Assembly (NCBI GenBank): GCA_001655205.1
Contig: LPNZ01009306.1
Coordinates: 1-64,000 of the forward strand
Reading direction: 5' to 3'
From: Lenisia limosa
Taxonomy: Eukaryota > Breviatea
Length of the DNA stretch: 64,000 nucleotides
The position numbers and the translations under genes were made by a program. The notes below the pieces were generated by a model that did no database searches, was not told the DNA's origin, and worked only from the letters and a program-made list of their open reading frames with translations. Below are positions 33,901 through 46,081 of the stretch, in pieces. How positions within the stretch are numbered: the first letter of the stretch is position 1; each line of letters starts with the position of its first letter.

Positions 33901-35661
33901 AGTGGAGTTGAGTAACATTCTCCTTCGTCAACACCTTATAACAGTGGTGTCTGTATTGGAGATACTGAGACGCACTCAATGGTCCATTTATCGGTTTGCT
34001 GTTTTTCAGAATTATAAAGACATTGCGTTGCCTTAATTGTCTAGGCTTGAAAATGAACACACGAACAACGTTGGAAGCTTCCGTGCAGTCAACCTTGTCC
34101 CCCTTCCCTTCAGTCTCACGACCTGGGCCAAAGACTCTTCAGCCAGCGTGGGTCTTTTGTGCTTTTTCTTTATGCTTGATGGCTCCAGTCCAATACAATG
34201 GACAATAGATTGTTTTTAATTAATACTCGCATTCTTTATTTCAAAGAGTAAGTGTCACCCCTCAGGTGTGCCAGAAGTGCCCAACCGTGTTTACCCTTTT
34301 TCGCCGCCGTCACCACTGCCGCCGCTGCGGAAAAATTTTCTGCATCAAGTTGGCTCTGATGTTAAGATACCACCCCTTGTCAGTAGTACATAACCCCCCC
34401 AGATGCGCGAGTAAGAAAACCACTGTTTCTGAAGTTGGAGGGAGGAGTCATGCTGGAGGGGAGGAGTCATGCTGGAGGGAGGAGTCATGCTGGAGGGAGG
34501 AGTCATGCTGGAGGGNNNNNNNNNNNNNNNNNNNNNNNNNNNNNNNNNNNNNNNNNNNNNNNNNNNNNNNNNNNNNNNNNNNNNNNNNNNNNNNNNNNNN
34601 NNNNNNNNNNNNNNNNNNNNNNNNNNNNNNNNNNNNNNNNNNNNNNNNNNNNNNNNNNNNGAGTCATGTAATGTGAGATGAACAAATGCCAACATTCTGT
34701 TGAAGAAATACATTTGACCCTTTCAGCTTGGGGGAGACGCAGTGCGGGTGTGTGATGCCTGTTTCGATATTGAAGAGTCGAGGCCTTCACGCCCACTTGC
34801 TCCTTGCCATCGAATGCTGCATAAAAGCCAGACCCCGTATGGCATGTTGACATATGTGGCCCTTTCCGACCCCTTCATCCGCACTCCCAATGATGACGGT
34901 TATCTTCCCGAATCCATGATGCAGGAAACTGACTACTCTGACGCCTACCCCGCCTCGCCTTACTCCTTCCATGTAAGCTTTTGTCAGGCGCATTATTGTG
35001 GTTTGAATTTGACTTTTAGGGTTCCCCGGACTACACATACCAAACCGCCACCCCAAGCGCCTCGGTGAATTACTCCGAAGTTTGTGGGAATATTCAGTCG
35101 ACGAAGTCTGGTGACGCCGTTCTGCTTCTGAGCAAAGCCTCTGTTACTCCCTCCTCCAGCAGGCTCTGGGAATTTTTTTTTACCCTTCCTCAGAAATCTG
35201 AGCCGTCGATACACGGCTCAGACGTTCAAACCCCCGTCATCGTGCTTCCTCTCGACACTGCCTCGTCACACTCCGACATGGCGCCACGCAGTCCTTTGCG
35301 CCAATGCAGCCCAGACCGACCCCACATCACAACATCCGTAACCTCCAATGATGGTGAGTGGGGGGGATGGGGGTCTCGCAGAACATAGTTCACATAATAT
35401 AAAAAAACATAATATGATATGATGTACTGACAATTTCAATTTGGTTTACATTTCATATTTCTACCTATTACCATCATATTCCATGTTGCAGAAAACCGAC
35501 TTGGCGTTCTAGGAAGCTTGCCAAAGTCACATTCTATCGACGATTTATACTGCACCAGCCCCATGTCCATTCGTGATGGTCGCGGAGGTAAGCCCTACTA
35601 TCAATTGATCTGTTCAGGCGAGACAACAATCACTCTTGCTGATTCCGATCAAGATGAATAA
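30964..35661 (+). CDS. SPX-EXS phosphate exporter (XPR1/SYG1/PHO1 type) fused to a FYVE zinc finger
   Basis: SPX domains sense inositol pyrophosphates; XPR1/PHO1 proteins export phosphate. It starts MKFEGTLAAYSSPEWRSEYI, the SPX N-terminus. SPX continues with VSEEFRVSCESELFK, TNFLKRQEVLFHQLERLQQK and LGFVKMVKKYSKFL. The EXS domain follows with several membrane helices: RLWIIKIITRIAMAPFRRV, RFQDFWVADLLTSLTQAFVD, RFLQCLRRYHDSKK, AFPHLVNALKYSSGIL and RLENEHTNNVGSFRAV. The frame continues after TTWAKDSSAS (exon end 34147) across intron 34148-34265 into a complete FYVE: VCQKCPTVFTLFRRRHHCRR, CGKIFCIKCASKKTTVSE, LGGDAVRVCDACF (exons 34266-34348, 34403-34433, 34727 on). The tryptophan of TTWAKD is the usual FYVE WxxD, so the split lies inside FYVE. 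A Ser/Pro tail ends ITLADSDQDE, TAA. Gaps: 31069-31119 and 34516-34660. Confidence 0.85.
34432..34515 (+). repeat. Minisatellite (about 17-20 bp unit) running into an assembly gap
   Basis: Units of ggaggagtcatgctggag repeat at least four times before the N-run 34516-34660, and gagtcatg reappears right after it at 34661. The array lies in the intron 34434-34726 that separates the second and third FYVE exons. True copy number is unknown. Confidence 0.85.
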
Positions 35662-35770
35662 AACTATCTTGATGAATTTTTCTGATTTCAATCCCCATGA
35701 CCCATGAGTGACGTAAATTATCCAATAATCTACGAAAACACTCGTTCAATTATACCTAGTGGAGGGGGAG

Positions 35771-38700
35771 TTAGCAAGGCTGACAAACTCTGTCTGCTGT
35801 GTTTGTGCATTCAGTACCGATGCATTCGGCACACGTCTGGCAAGCTAAAGGAATAACAAGACAGCGCCAGCCACTTACCCGTGCAAACATCATTGGAACT
35901 CATAGCTCCAGTGCTCACATGAAAGTGGTTCGTCCTATACCATGATGCAACACAAGAGCCTTACGTGCAAGCGCCGCAAGTTTCACCATTTCCACCCGCA
36001 CGATTGAGAGTTGAACAATCACTGCAGCCTCTATCAGAGCTCGAAATGCAACTAGCAATTTGGTACTGAGAATCTGTGCAAGTGGTACATGCTAATAGAG
36101 ATAAGCGAAGAACTGTCCTCACCTTGGCATATTGACACCCCAGAGGTACTCTCACTGGGATTAAAATATCCAAATTTACACTCTCCACACAAGTAATATG
36201 AATCAAGGCCTTCTCTGTTGAGTTCAGCACATGAAACAGTGACTGTATTTTGGTTATCCTGGCACTCAGAAAGAATAGCCTTCTCATAACCACCCACTTC
36301 ACAATCTAAATATAATAAACAAATATCACGTGTGAGTCTCACCTGAACACACAGAAGAGGCAGCAATGTCTCCATTGATATTATTGTATTTACCAGCAGC
36401 ACACGATCCACAAGTCACACCATTGTTGTTGTACCTCCCAATGGAAAGGCATGAGATACATGTTCGGTCTGTTTGCCCAGAACATAGTGTGGCTTCGTAA
36501 TACAAGTTATCACACGGAGATGCACAGCCTAATCAGGTGAGTAAAATACCCTCTGCATTCAAACCTGAACAAGGGGTATTTGAATTGATATGTCCTGAGG
36601 TGGACTCATACATATTTGAGGAGCATGTCCCACAAATAACTCCATTATTTGAGTGCCGTCCAATAGCACTACAACCTGAGCAGACAGTATTGGACGTGGT
36701 TGTACAGAGTGTTGAAATGTAATGTGTTGCTGAACAAGAAGAGCAAGCTAGACAAGTTAGAAACAACAATGCCCCACCGTTACACGTTGTTGTAGCGGCT
36801 TCGTTACCGTCTCCTTCCCTCCAGTGGGTCGAAAGACAGGCGCCGCAAAGGTCTCCACTTTGGGAGCCTCGGTGAAGGTCACCAGAGCAGCTTCCGGTGT
36901 TGGTATTTGATATGCTTGTGCAGCTGTCAATGAGGTACTCATCTGCGTCGACTGTCGAGCAGGCTGGGGGTGTGAGGCAAGGCGGCTAACTTACCATAAC
37001 AGGAATTGGTTCCAAAAAGCCACCCCAAGATCGGAAAATAATATTCATCAGCACACTTTCCGCAAATGTCACCATCCCCATTGACTCGATGAATCGATTC
37101 ACAAGAGACACATTGGAGATTGGCTGTTTTGCTACAGTGTTATATTTGAGTAGAGCCTTTCAAACCTGCATTCAGCATCTCTGAAATGTGTATTGGCACA
37201 GGATGCCTTACAAACTGCAGCATTATCTTTCACAAACAAGACCTACTTGAGCACAGCGTATTAACACCGATGGTTCCTCCATCGCCAGACCGAAAGTAGT
37301 TGGTTGAACAAGTACCGCACGTGACCCGATTGTGGCCATCTCTGTGGAGAGACGCACAAGTTGCGCAAGTAGTCTGCGCTGTCAGCGTGCACGCTGTGAC
37401 TTCGTAGCTTGTCGTCAAACAGCCGACACATTCTGAGTAACATGAACAATGAATACAGTGAGTGGTACATACGTCCGCACATGGTGTTCGCTGAAATGTC
37501 GCCGTCGTCGGCCTTCCAGAATCCTGTACTGCATGTGCCACACGTGAAGCCATCTCCACCATTTCGGAACTTCGATGAACAGTCCGTGCATACAATGTCT
37601 GTTGTAAGTGTGCACGTCCCGGTTTTGAATTTGGAAGTTGGGCAAATTGTTCGACATTCTAGAGAATTATCAGAACGTAATCCAACCAGTGCATGGGAGA
37701 TTGCCGTCTGTGTCCCCTGCTGATGTCTCAAAGTAGCCAACATTGCATGAAGAGCACAAGTTTCCTTCCATGTGAAAAAAGGAGACACATTATCTTACCC
37801 CATTCGCCTCCTCTGTTGATGTCGATACACCATCCACATTGCATGTCGGAGGTGGTTGTGCATTCCGCCGACTTGTATTTACTGAATGTACATTCGGTTT
37901 CACAAGCTGACAATTAAAACAGAAAAAAACAAAAAAAACTAACCAAAACAGTTAGAATTGCTGTTAATACCGCCTGATGCAATGTTATAGTAACTAGGTG
38001 AACAATGGCCACATGTGATTCCGTTGTTAGAGTTTCTGAACTGAGCGGAACAGTCCCCACAGGTGGTATCAGAAGTCTACGGTAATTAGCAAAAACAGTC
38101 CTTACAAGAGTACAGGCGTTTGTGACATAATGTGTATTCGGACAAACGGTACAACCTTAAAACAGTTAAACATCGTTGTACAAACATACTCGTGCATTCA
38201 GACTTTCCTGAAATTGCTCCTTCTAAGAGGTGGTAGTAGGTGCTCTGGCAGGTTCCACAGAGGGTGCCGGCAAGCCCGTTGCGATGAAGGGATGTGCACG
38301 TTCCACAGACCTAATTGTCAATTTTAAGGTGACAAACAGTGTTAACATTGCTGCATGGGGTATGAAGATAATTTGAAAACTCAGCACATAATTGACAGTC
38401 TAAACAGTTATACAAAGAGTTCAACAAACATTGGCACATTGAAATGTAGCTTGGGAAATCCTCAGTTCCATGGTAATATCCTGGAAGACAGCTTCCACAC
38501 TTGTTTCCACTTTGATTTTCTCGAAATACATTTGAGCAGATTTCACACTGGGTGTCAACTTTGGGCTGACATGCAACCTTTAGGAAGGTGGTGTTTTCAT
38601 CGCAAAGATTACAGCCTAAATGATAAATATTTTTTGGGAATAGACTATTCGTAAGGCTTTGGGCAAAAATCCAACCCCAAACTGTTACATGTGTCAATTC

Positions 38701-40275
38701 GATCAGCGTCATTGTTGATATGCCAATACGTGGGCTAGAGGCTCATGAGAAGTGGCACAGCATACCAGACAAAGGCCACAGTTGTTCCCGACCATATCGA
38801 AGCGATGAACATCGACACAAAGGGCACATTCCGCCGACTTCACGTTTATCTCGCATTCATTAACCCGGTATGTGGACGCTCCTTCACACTTTGCACAATC
38901 TAGATGTCATTCTTACAATCCGCTGTCCCTACTAGCGTAACATTTGGCATCTCTTGACCAGCCTCCTAAAGAGTCACAATTGCTTTAATAAGTGTGTGTC
39001 AGTTTGAGAGGCACAAACAAACCGGAAGGACTGCATGTTAACGTCTCATCAATAAACGGCAAATCCATTGGATCGCAAACTCCCTATACAATGAAAGCAA
39101 ACAGCGAAACTCAGTTTGGCTACGGCCTCATAGTAACAGAGCCTCCATTGGAAAATTGTCCAAAATCCCCATTCTACCTCCAGATGGATGTCAGCGGAGT
39201 AGGGCCCGGTTCCTCGAGGTCTTTGGAAGTTGGATATTATTATGGACACCACAGGGTCGGATACAGGTCCAGTAAAGTCGCATATATGGTCTGTGGAAAT
39301 AGTCAATAATAGTTGGTTGGCAATTCAATCTAGGAGGAATATATATATACTACCTAAGATGTAGGTTCCATTTACCGGATTCAATTTTTTTTTTATCTTT
39401 TTCTTCTAAATCCAACTTTTTTAAAGGAGTTTCTTTTTTATCTCGAGAGAAACAGCATTTTTTACAGTCAGGCTTGGGTTTTAACTCATACCATTCAGCT
39501 GGAACAACAACTTCCTGTGAATAATATCACACTATAATAAACAAATTTGATTTGTTCTGTTTTCACGACCACGCCAGCTTTTCCAGCCGAAGAAATGACC
39601 ACAATGGGAAAAAACGAAAAAAATTCGAATTTTGGAATCTCAAAAAAATTCGGTACTTTTCGGTCTACCCAGTTTTTTTCTGACAACTTTTCACTGTAAG
39701 GGTTTTTTTTCATTTCTGTCTCGATAAAAATACCAGCTGATAAATTAATAAAAGTACAACTTAGGTCCCCATACTTTATATACTCCTCCTAGATTCAATC
39801 ACCCCCCCCCCTCACAAACCTGTGACTAAAGCTGAGAGTGAACTCTGAACAGGTTAATCGTCATAATATTTCTTACCTTGATGTCAGCAAAGTCTTGAAA
39901 CGCCACATTCTCGAGATTATCAACCTAAAGATGAGCCGAGAAAAGAGTTTCCAAATGATTATATTCGATTAGCATGGAAGAATTATCTGTATCCCACAAG
40001 CCCACCATGGTATCCACCGAATTTTTGGTCGAGACCGATGATATGTTTTGAAAAGTAGATTCATTGTGCAAAGATAATGTTTTGCTGTGTAACCTGAATG
40101 GTCAAATCTTTCGGCGCATAAGCGCATAATTCACCCGACAGATGAAACCCCTTTATTCATTTTAATTTCAAAACTAGAATTACTGTCTATATCATTGCTA
40201 TAATACAATAATATCAAACCTTAAGGACTCATTGACTGCGAAAAGAGCAGCAAAGAGAAGAACGAGAATAAACAT
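35771..40275 (-). CDS. Large secreted cysteine-repeat protein
   Basis: Starts with a signal peptide, MFILVLLFAALFAVNESLR, so it enters the secretory pathway. A short N-terminal region (LSGELCAYAPKDLTIQ, SVSTKNSVDTMVGLWDTDNS, EVVVPAEW) leads to a piece DPMDLPFIDETLTCSPSGGW with a sushi-like C...GxWS ending. The rest, from about 38940 down to 35771, is a series of 45-50-residue cysteine repeats, each on one or two exons, of the form CxxCxxxxYxxxxCtxxxdtxC followed by xxCsxxxRxgnnGxxCGTCs. Examples are CTTTSNTVCSGC, GDGFTCGTCSTGFW and HNRVTCGTCSTNYF. These resemble TNFR/growth-factor-receptor type modules found in protist surface proteins. It ends RVCQPC, TAA, without an obvious transmembrane segment. 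A long intron with A/T-rich DNA lies at about 39310-39500. Confidence 0.7.
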
Positions 40276-40831
40276 ATGATTGGAATGTGGACTTCAGATA
40301 TTTTCGTTATATTCCATTTTGGAGCAAGTTAGTTGGCTATAGTGCCCTTTCTTTATTTCTCCTTTTTTTTAACTTTTTTAACTGTCTGTCTGAGGGGCGG
40401 GGGGGGGGGGGNNNNNNNNNNNNNNNNNNNNNNNNNNNNNNNNNNNNNNNNNNNNNNNNNNNNNNNNNNNNNNNNNNNNNNNNNNNNNNNNNNNNNNNNN
40501 NNNNNNNNNNNNNGTCTTGCAGTTTCCCTTGTCTTCCTCTCCATCTCAAGATATAATATATTTATAATATGATTACAGTATGATATTATCCCTATGATCA
40601 GCCTATGATCACTCTCTGATAATATTTGTACGTTACTACGTTATACGTTACTAACACAGCTAACTTACGTTAAAACTTCAAGCTGCAGAGACATATCCAC
40701 TATTCACATTCATTCGACAATTTTTAGTGCTTAAACTAAAAGGTTTGTTGTTGAATCATTGTGAATATTAAATATGTTGATAATTTTTTTTTTTTTTTTG
40801 CAAAGTCTCTGATAACATCTTGCAGTGAAAG
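40276..40831. other. Divergent intergenic region with gap
   Basis: Upstream of both the cysteine-repeat gene and the disordered-protein gene. Contains a poly-G run leading directly into an N-gap at 40412-40513, and TATAATAT-type AT-rich sequence. No coding feature supported. Confidence 0.5.
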
Positions 40832-43800
40832 ATGAGTGAGTCTGATTCAGATTCTTCCTTTGCATTTTCCGTCAGAAAAAACCGACAGGTGGAAACGGTA
40901 AGCTGAACATAATGAAGGCTTTTCAAATTGGTACACTCCACTTTTTCATTGTCCATATTTTCAAGGCCCTCACACTTTAGTCTGGTACTTCCAGCAACTC
41001 CTTGTCGAACAGGTTCCAAAACAATGTACGTTCTTCATTTTGTTACGCATGTTTTTCTTCGGATGCGGGTTACAGTATTTTGTGAGTACGTGTTGTTTAG
41101 TTCCGACCTCACTGAACGCCAGCCAATCTAAAAGAGAATGAAATTTATTGAAAAGAAACAACAGCAGGGCTTTTTTACGGCAGCTTCTGACAAATACGAG
41201 AGAAATATCTCAATTCTGTCAGGTCTCTGTGAAAATAATCTAACAGTCAAAGCAATAAAAGATGTTTGACAAGCAGGTTGACGAGATCTTTTCGCAGCAG
41301 CATGCACGCAACGTTGCCGCCCTAGCCTCAACGGACAAGCTGGGCGAGGACCAGTGTTGGAACGCTTGGGTGGGCCCCTAAATGGGAAATGTGTTCGGTT
41401 TGCAAACCGCTCCGATATCACCTTTGACAAGGACATCCACACGGTACAAATTAATTTAGTGTGTTTGTTTTAAAGTAACACTGCAGCAAACGATGCACCC
41501 TTCTGTTCAGTCTCTTGTTGAGAGTTCATCAGAATCAAAGGTATGATTCTTATTATCAAATCACTTTATGTATCATTTTCACGTGTGTTACTATCATTTT
41601 TCACGCAGTGATGTGATACTTCATATACACACGTATGATAATTGTCAATGATAAGACACACTCGGGATGAACCTTCGTTCATCATTTTGACTCGAAGGTC
41701 AGTCATATGACCATATCATTAGTGGATATGGGTCAAGTTATCTTTGTACACGGTTTTATGAGACATTATGTTAAGTTGTCTTTCATACATGGTACATCAG
41801 CACATTCGCGTTCACCCCCAAGCTCCGGAATTCCATTGCCAAAGTCGTCTCCGCATCATCCCTCAAAGCCTCATCGCATGCCACTCTCCTGTCACACTCT
41901 CCTCCCAAACACCTGACAGTTCCCCTCACACAGTCTCGCGTACAGGCCACGTCCACAACATCCGTCCAAAAACCTGACCTTCCTCTCCAGAGTGACCTTT
42001 CATCTCTTGGGGCCAAAGAAAGCCCTCGTCAAGAGCCTGTTCCAAGGTCCCTTTCTCGCCCTGTTGCTAAGACTCCAACCGCGCCAGCTGTGACGCCAGC
42101 GCAACATTTCACGCCGCATTCACTGCCAACACTCAGCCCCCCTGTACTCAGCCCGATAGTCACCCACACCCAGAGCAGGGTTGCCTTCCGCCCAACACCG
42201 GAGCACTTTGGCAGTCTCCAATCCAGTCAGCTACCAAGGCCAGTCAGACAGTTCCACACTTCCTCAGTCCCCACGCACAACTATGTGTCACCATCGCCAT
42301 TCATCCCACAGCCCTACATTGCCACGCATACGAACAATTATTCGCAATACCCCCCTATTCCCCAACCAGTCCCCCAACAAACTCCCCAACTCTCAAATCT
42401 CCAATCCTCCGCTCCTCTTTTTAGCCCCCAAGAAAGACCGTCCCACCGAGCGGGCACTTCAGCTGACAATGTGTCTGCTCTGACTGCTCTCAAGGCGGTA
42501 GCAGCTGATGTCAGAGTCCTCACCGTGGGCCTTTTACTCAGGGTGCCTTTTCTGCTTATATGAGTCAAATAGAAATGATATACCCTCATTTCAAAGCATC
42601 ACCTCGATTTAGGATTGCGATTTTGAAATTATGTAGATATGAGTAATACTTCAAGTTAGCCCAACTGTAACGTTTTTTATGAATAATGTGTTATTTGCCC
42701 CATTTTTTTGTCTGCCTACAATGATACCCTCTAATACTGCAGACTGACGTGGTGAAGAAGCTGAGTCAATCCACTACCGCTTCATCTGAAGGCACTAAGG
42801 TCCACCAGAGCTCCAGCAGGGCGTTCCAGTCAGAACCGCAGTTTTCATTACCAAACAGATACACTGTTCCGAATAACCTTGAACACCGAACGTCTCTTCA
42901 GATGCCTGCCCTCAACCCCGACATTTCTGCCCCAAAAAGGGTAGGTCAGTATTCATCAACTTAGTTAATTGTAGCATTATGTTTGCCCCTCAAGCGACCC
43001 ATTTGTCCCCAAAGTAACTGCACCAGTCCAGCCCAAAGGCCAGCCCAAGTCTGTTATTTGTTTTGGGGTTGGAAGATTTCTGACCTTTTAGTTCTCCACC
43101 TTACAATGAGGCTGATAAGGCTTTAAAAGAGTTTCAATCAACATTAGACCCACAGCTTATACCGACATTCCATCACAAAAGAGATGAAATTTCAGCAGCC
43201 ATTAACAAGGTGAAATTGTGCTTCCTTTGTTGAAGGCTTACTATTGCAGATTCTTGAGAAGTCATCAGACAAGAAAACTCAGGAGCAAGATCATGTGAAA
43301 GTGTTGGAAGTCGCCTCTGAGCCAATTGAGTCAAAAGTGGTCAGAGAAGATAAACCAGAAGACTTACCAAATTATTCAGCCACTTACCTTCCTCCTCACT
43401 CCACGACATACGAACCTGTTTGAAGGGATATGAGCGCCTTCCCTATTATACTCTTTCACTATCTCTTCTTCTTTTTTTTTTTTTTNNNNNNNNNNNNNNN
43501 NNNNNNNNNNNNNNNNNNNNNNTATTTTACATTCCACAGGATCCAATAGCCTTCAGACGGAACGACATCAGTCAAGACCCTGAAGCACTGTTAGCTTTGC
43601 TCCAAGCCAAAATGGCCGAAAAGAAACAGAAGGAGGCTGAACTTGGTCTTTTAAGTATGCATCTGGAACTGAATTTTATCAGCTCGTCTCAAAATAGGGT
43701 GGTATTTTCTAGCAAAAATTACCCCCCTCCCCACTATTCTTTTACAAACATTGTCACTTTTACCTCTTTTGAAATAAAATCTCTCAAAATTACCACCAGT

Positions 43801-44177
43801 CTCCCAACGTCTCCATGGCACACCAAGCCTGGGTAACAGGAAAATGGACGGACAAATCAAGAACACTAAGTCGAAAAGACCTCGAAAGTATGATGATAAT
43901 GTCATGAATAGATTTCGTCCCCACTGCACCAGCGATAACTTTTCAGGTCTACAAATGCAAAAACCAAAAGGCTTCAGTTCCAAGTAGGTGTCATTGGGCT
44001 TCCTTGTGTGGTTGTTTACCTTTATTAACGTCTAAAGAACGTGGAAGAGTATTCAAGTCAACGGCTTACAAGAGGAAAAGAGGTCTTTCCAAGGCAACCA
44101 CGGTAAGCTGAGTCTTTGACCGACCTTTTTCATTGACTCTGGACTTGATCTTGACACTACAGCTCATATGCCACTGA
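40832..44177 (+). CDS. Pro/Ser/Gln-rich disordered protein of unknown function
   Basis: Starts MSESDSDSSFAFSVRKNRQV, an acidic-serine then basic N-terminus. Further exons give MFDKQVDEIFSQQHARNVAA, DITFDKDIHT and MHPSVQSLVESSSESK. One long exon (about 41801-42560) is strongly rich in Pro, Ser, Thr and Gln (SRPVAKTPTAPAVTPAQHFT, QYPPIPQPVPQQTPQLSN). Later exons are charged: NEADKALKEFQSTLDPQLIP, DPEALLALLQAKMAEKKQKE and HGTPSLGNRKMDGQIKNTKS. No catalytic domain is visible. Such sequences are typical of scaffolds of the cytoskeleton, centrosome or RNA granules, but I make no assignment. A T-run and gap (43486-43522) interrupt it. The last exons and the stop are approximate; the best join ends in basic KRKRGLSKATTLICH. 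Confidence 0.6.
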
Positions 44178-44332
44178 TAGTATTATGTGGAAGGCTAACC
44201 GCTGCCCATCACATTAGGACGAGAGGTCTGTGTATTTATCTAAGTATTTTTCTATGGTGCCCGGAGTATTATTTATTTATCTCAATGTTCAATTACCACT
44301 TGAGATACGGGGTGATGGTGTATTGTATGACA

Positions 44333-46081
44333 TTACCTCTTAATGGCAGCAAGTTCGTTGATTCTGGACATTTCAATGGTTTCAGTTCCGTCCTTCCGAA
44401 GAGCAGCATTCTCAATCATTGCTTGGTCGTCAGTAATGGCAGTTTTCGAGACAGTTACAGGGATACTTACATAGAATATTTATTCTTTATGATATCTTTT
44501 GCCTGAAGCCACTCCTCCAAAAAAAAGTGTGGAGTATTCCACGTCATAGGTGAACTTATGATTTTCTCTGGATTGTGGTTGAAGTCCAGACCTACCCTGT
44601 CCAACATCAGCAACATCAATCATGCTGCCCTTAGTCCAGCTCTTCGGGAAGATTCCGAGAGTCAGAGCATATGTTCGCTCGAAAAAACGAAACTCTGGTC
44701 TCTCTCGAGCATTCAGTAATCCGGGGCGGAAGATGCTGGAAAGTGACACGAATTCAAGAATGAATTGTGAAAATATTGATATTCCGTTTCTGGCCAGATG
44801 CATTTGTCCATATTTGTGTCAAGGCTTACGCAGCACTTGGGAAATTTATTGCTGCGACCTTCTTCTCGACAGTTCCCTTGACACGCATGTAAAAGAAGTT
44901 GCTTTGAGGATGCGCCTTAGTTGACGACACCAAACTGAAGTGTTTTGCCTGTATCTATTAGTGATTCCACTTTGAGAGGCAAGGCATAATCACGATATTA
45001 TGTGTTCTATGATGATGTCACAAAGTGCCAAATGTACAAACCCCAGCGTTTTTTGCGGCTTCTGCAGCAGTGAGGACGAAGTCATGGTCAACTCTCAGCT
45101 GCCCCTGGTGGCACAAACAGTAAGGAAAGATAGTTTGGTTGAAGCTCAGTCCAAATTAGGGATTGCGTTCAGTGATAAAAGAACTTTTGATTCCCAAGAT
45201 GGTCATTCAATTAGAACACAGCTGGAAAGAAACTAGGTACCTCCTCCTCACACCTCTTTACCCGCTGCACCTCGGGTGGTGCCTAAACAACAATACACCT
45301 CATCTGACTCTTGCAGACAGCCCACGAGATCTGTGAATGATGGACCTGAGGTGTGAATTGCGTTTATATAGTATCCGTATTATATAAGATATGATATGCA
45401 TTGTTGGGGTTAATGTGAATCGTGTATAGACTATATCATCATATGTATACATATCACCAAGGATATGGAGAAAGGAGCAAAAGGAGGACAAACCCCCCAA
45501 ATTCCTCCATATAGTAATGGGGAGGGACCACTTTAACTTCAAACTTCCCTCAAACCTCTGGCGCTTAGCCTTTCATCCTCTGTCTTTCCTGGCTCTCCTG
45601 CTGCGTCTTCAAAATCCACTTTCTGTCAAGGGAAGGAATGTGAGGCTAGAATGCCAAAATTGCCCCCCCACCCTAACGGAGACCCACAAACCACAAAGGA
45701 CAACTTTTCATTTTCAATTCCCTCAATTGGTCGTCTTCCTAAAACGAGAACCTAAATTGTCACCCCCTCTTCATCAGCTTGAAATATATGAGTGATTTGG
45801 GTTGGAAGGAGGAAACAAAAACGATACGATACCCACGATGATCTTGCTTATTGCCGAGTAAATGTCCATAAAACTTGCTAATCTCATTTCCCCCAAGCAT
45901 AGCATGCAAATCAGAGAGGTTACCTTGGAGTATTCAGTTCTGGCAAGGAGGTTGGAAACTAGTGGCTTCCCAATAGCCCCAGTAGCTCCTATAATCAATA
46001 AACTAAAGCAAAGGACATCAAGTGAATAACATAAGAGCGGCAATTAGAATTGGATATTGATGACAGATAATGCGCTCTCAT
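44333..46081 (-). CDS. HTATIP2/TIP30-like NAD(P)-binding oxidoreductase
   Basis: Atypical short-chain dehydrogenase of the HTATIP2 group. The N-terminal Rossmann motif is LLIIGATGAIGKPLVSNLLA (GxxGxxG). Further minus-strand exons give GRRPIEGIENEKL, VDHDFVLTAAEAAKNAG, then FSLVSSTKAHPQSNFFYMRV, KGTVEKKVAAINFPSA, FRPGLLNARERPEFRFFE and KSWTKGSMIDVADVG, matching the animal sequence VDRDYVLKSAELAKAGG, SSKGADKSSNFLYLQVKG and YSVFRPGVLL. The Ser of SST and Tyr and Lys of YxxVK are kept as in the catalytic YxxxK arrangement. It ends TIEMSRINELAAIKR, TAA. The exact first exon is uncertain. Plus-strand ORFs over these exons are antisense shadows. Confidence 0.8.

Noticed and set aside
34432-34515. 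CRISPR-like array of short repeats
   Set aside because: The units are contiguous without spacers, in a eukaryotic intron; it is a minisatellite.
34266-34676. FYVE protein as a separate gene starting at 34266
   Set aside because: The first codon there is GTG directly after a CAG acceptor, and the FYVE tryptophan is encoded in the preceding EXS exon.
38992-39309. Plus-strand open frame of 105 codons
   Set aside because: The minus strand here is part of the cysteine-repeat gene: splice signals join it to the exon with DPMDLPFIDETLTC. The plus frame is most likely antisense.
45000-45236. Plus-strand frame with several cysteines
   Set aside because: It is antisense to the HTATIP2-like exon encoding VDHDFVLTAAEAAKNAG, which matches the family.
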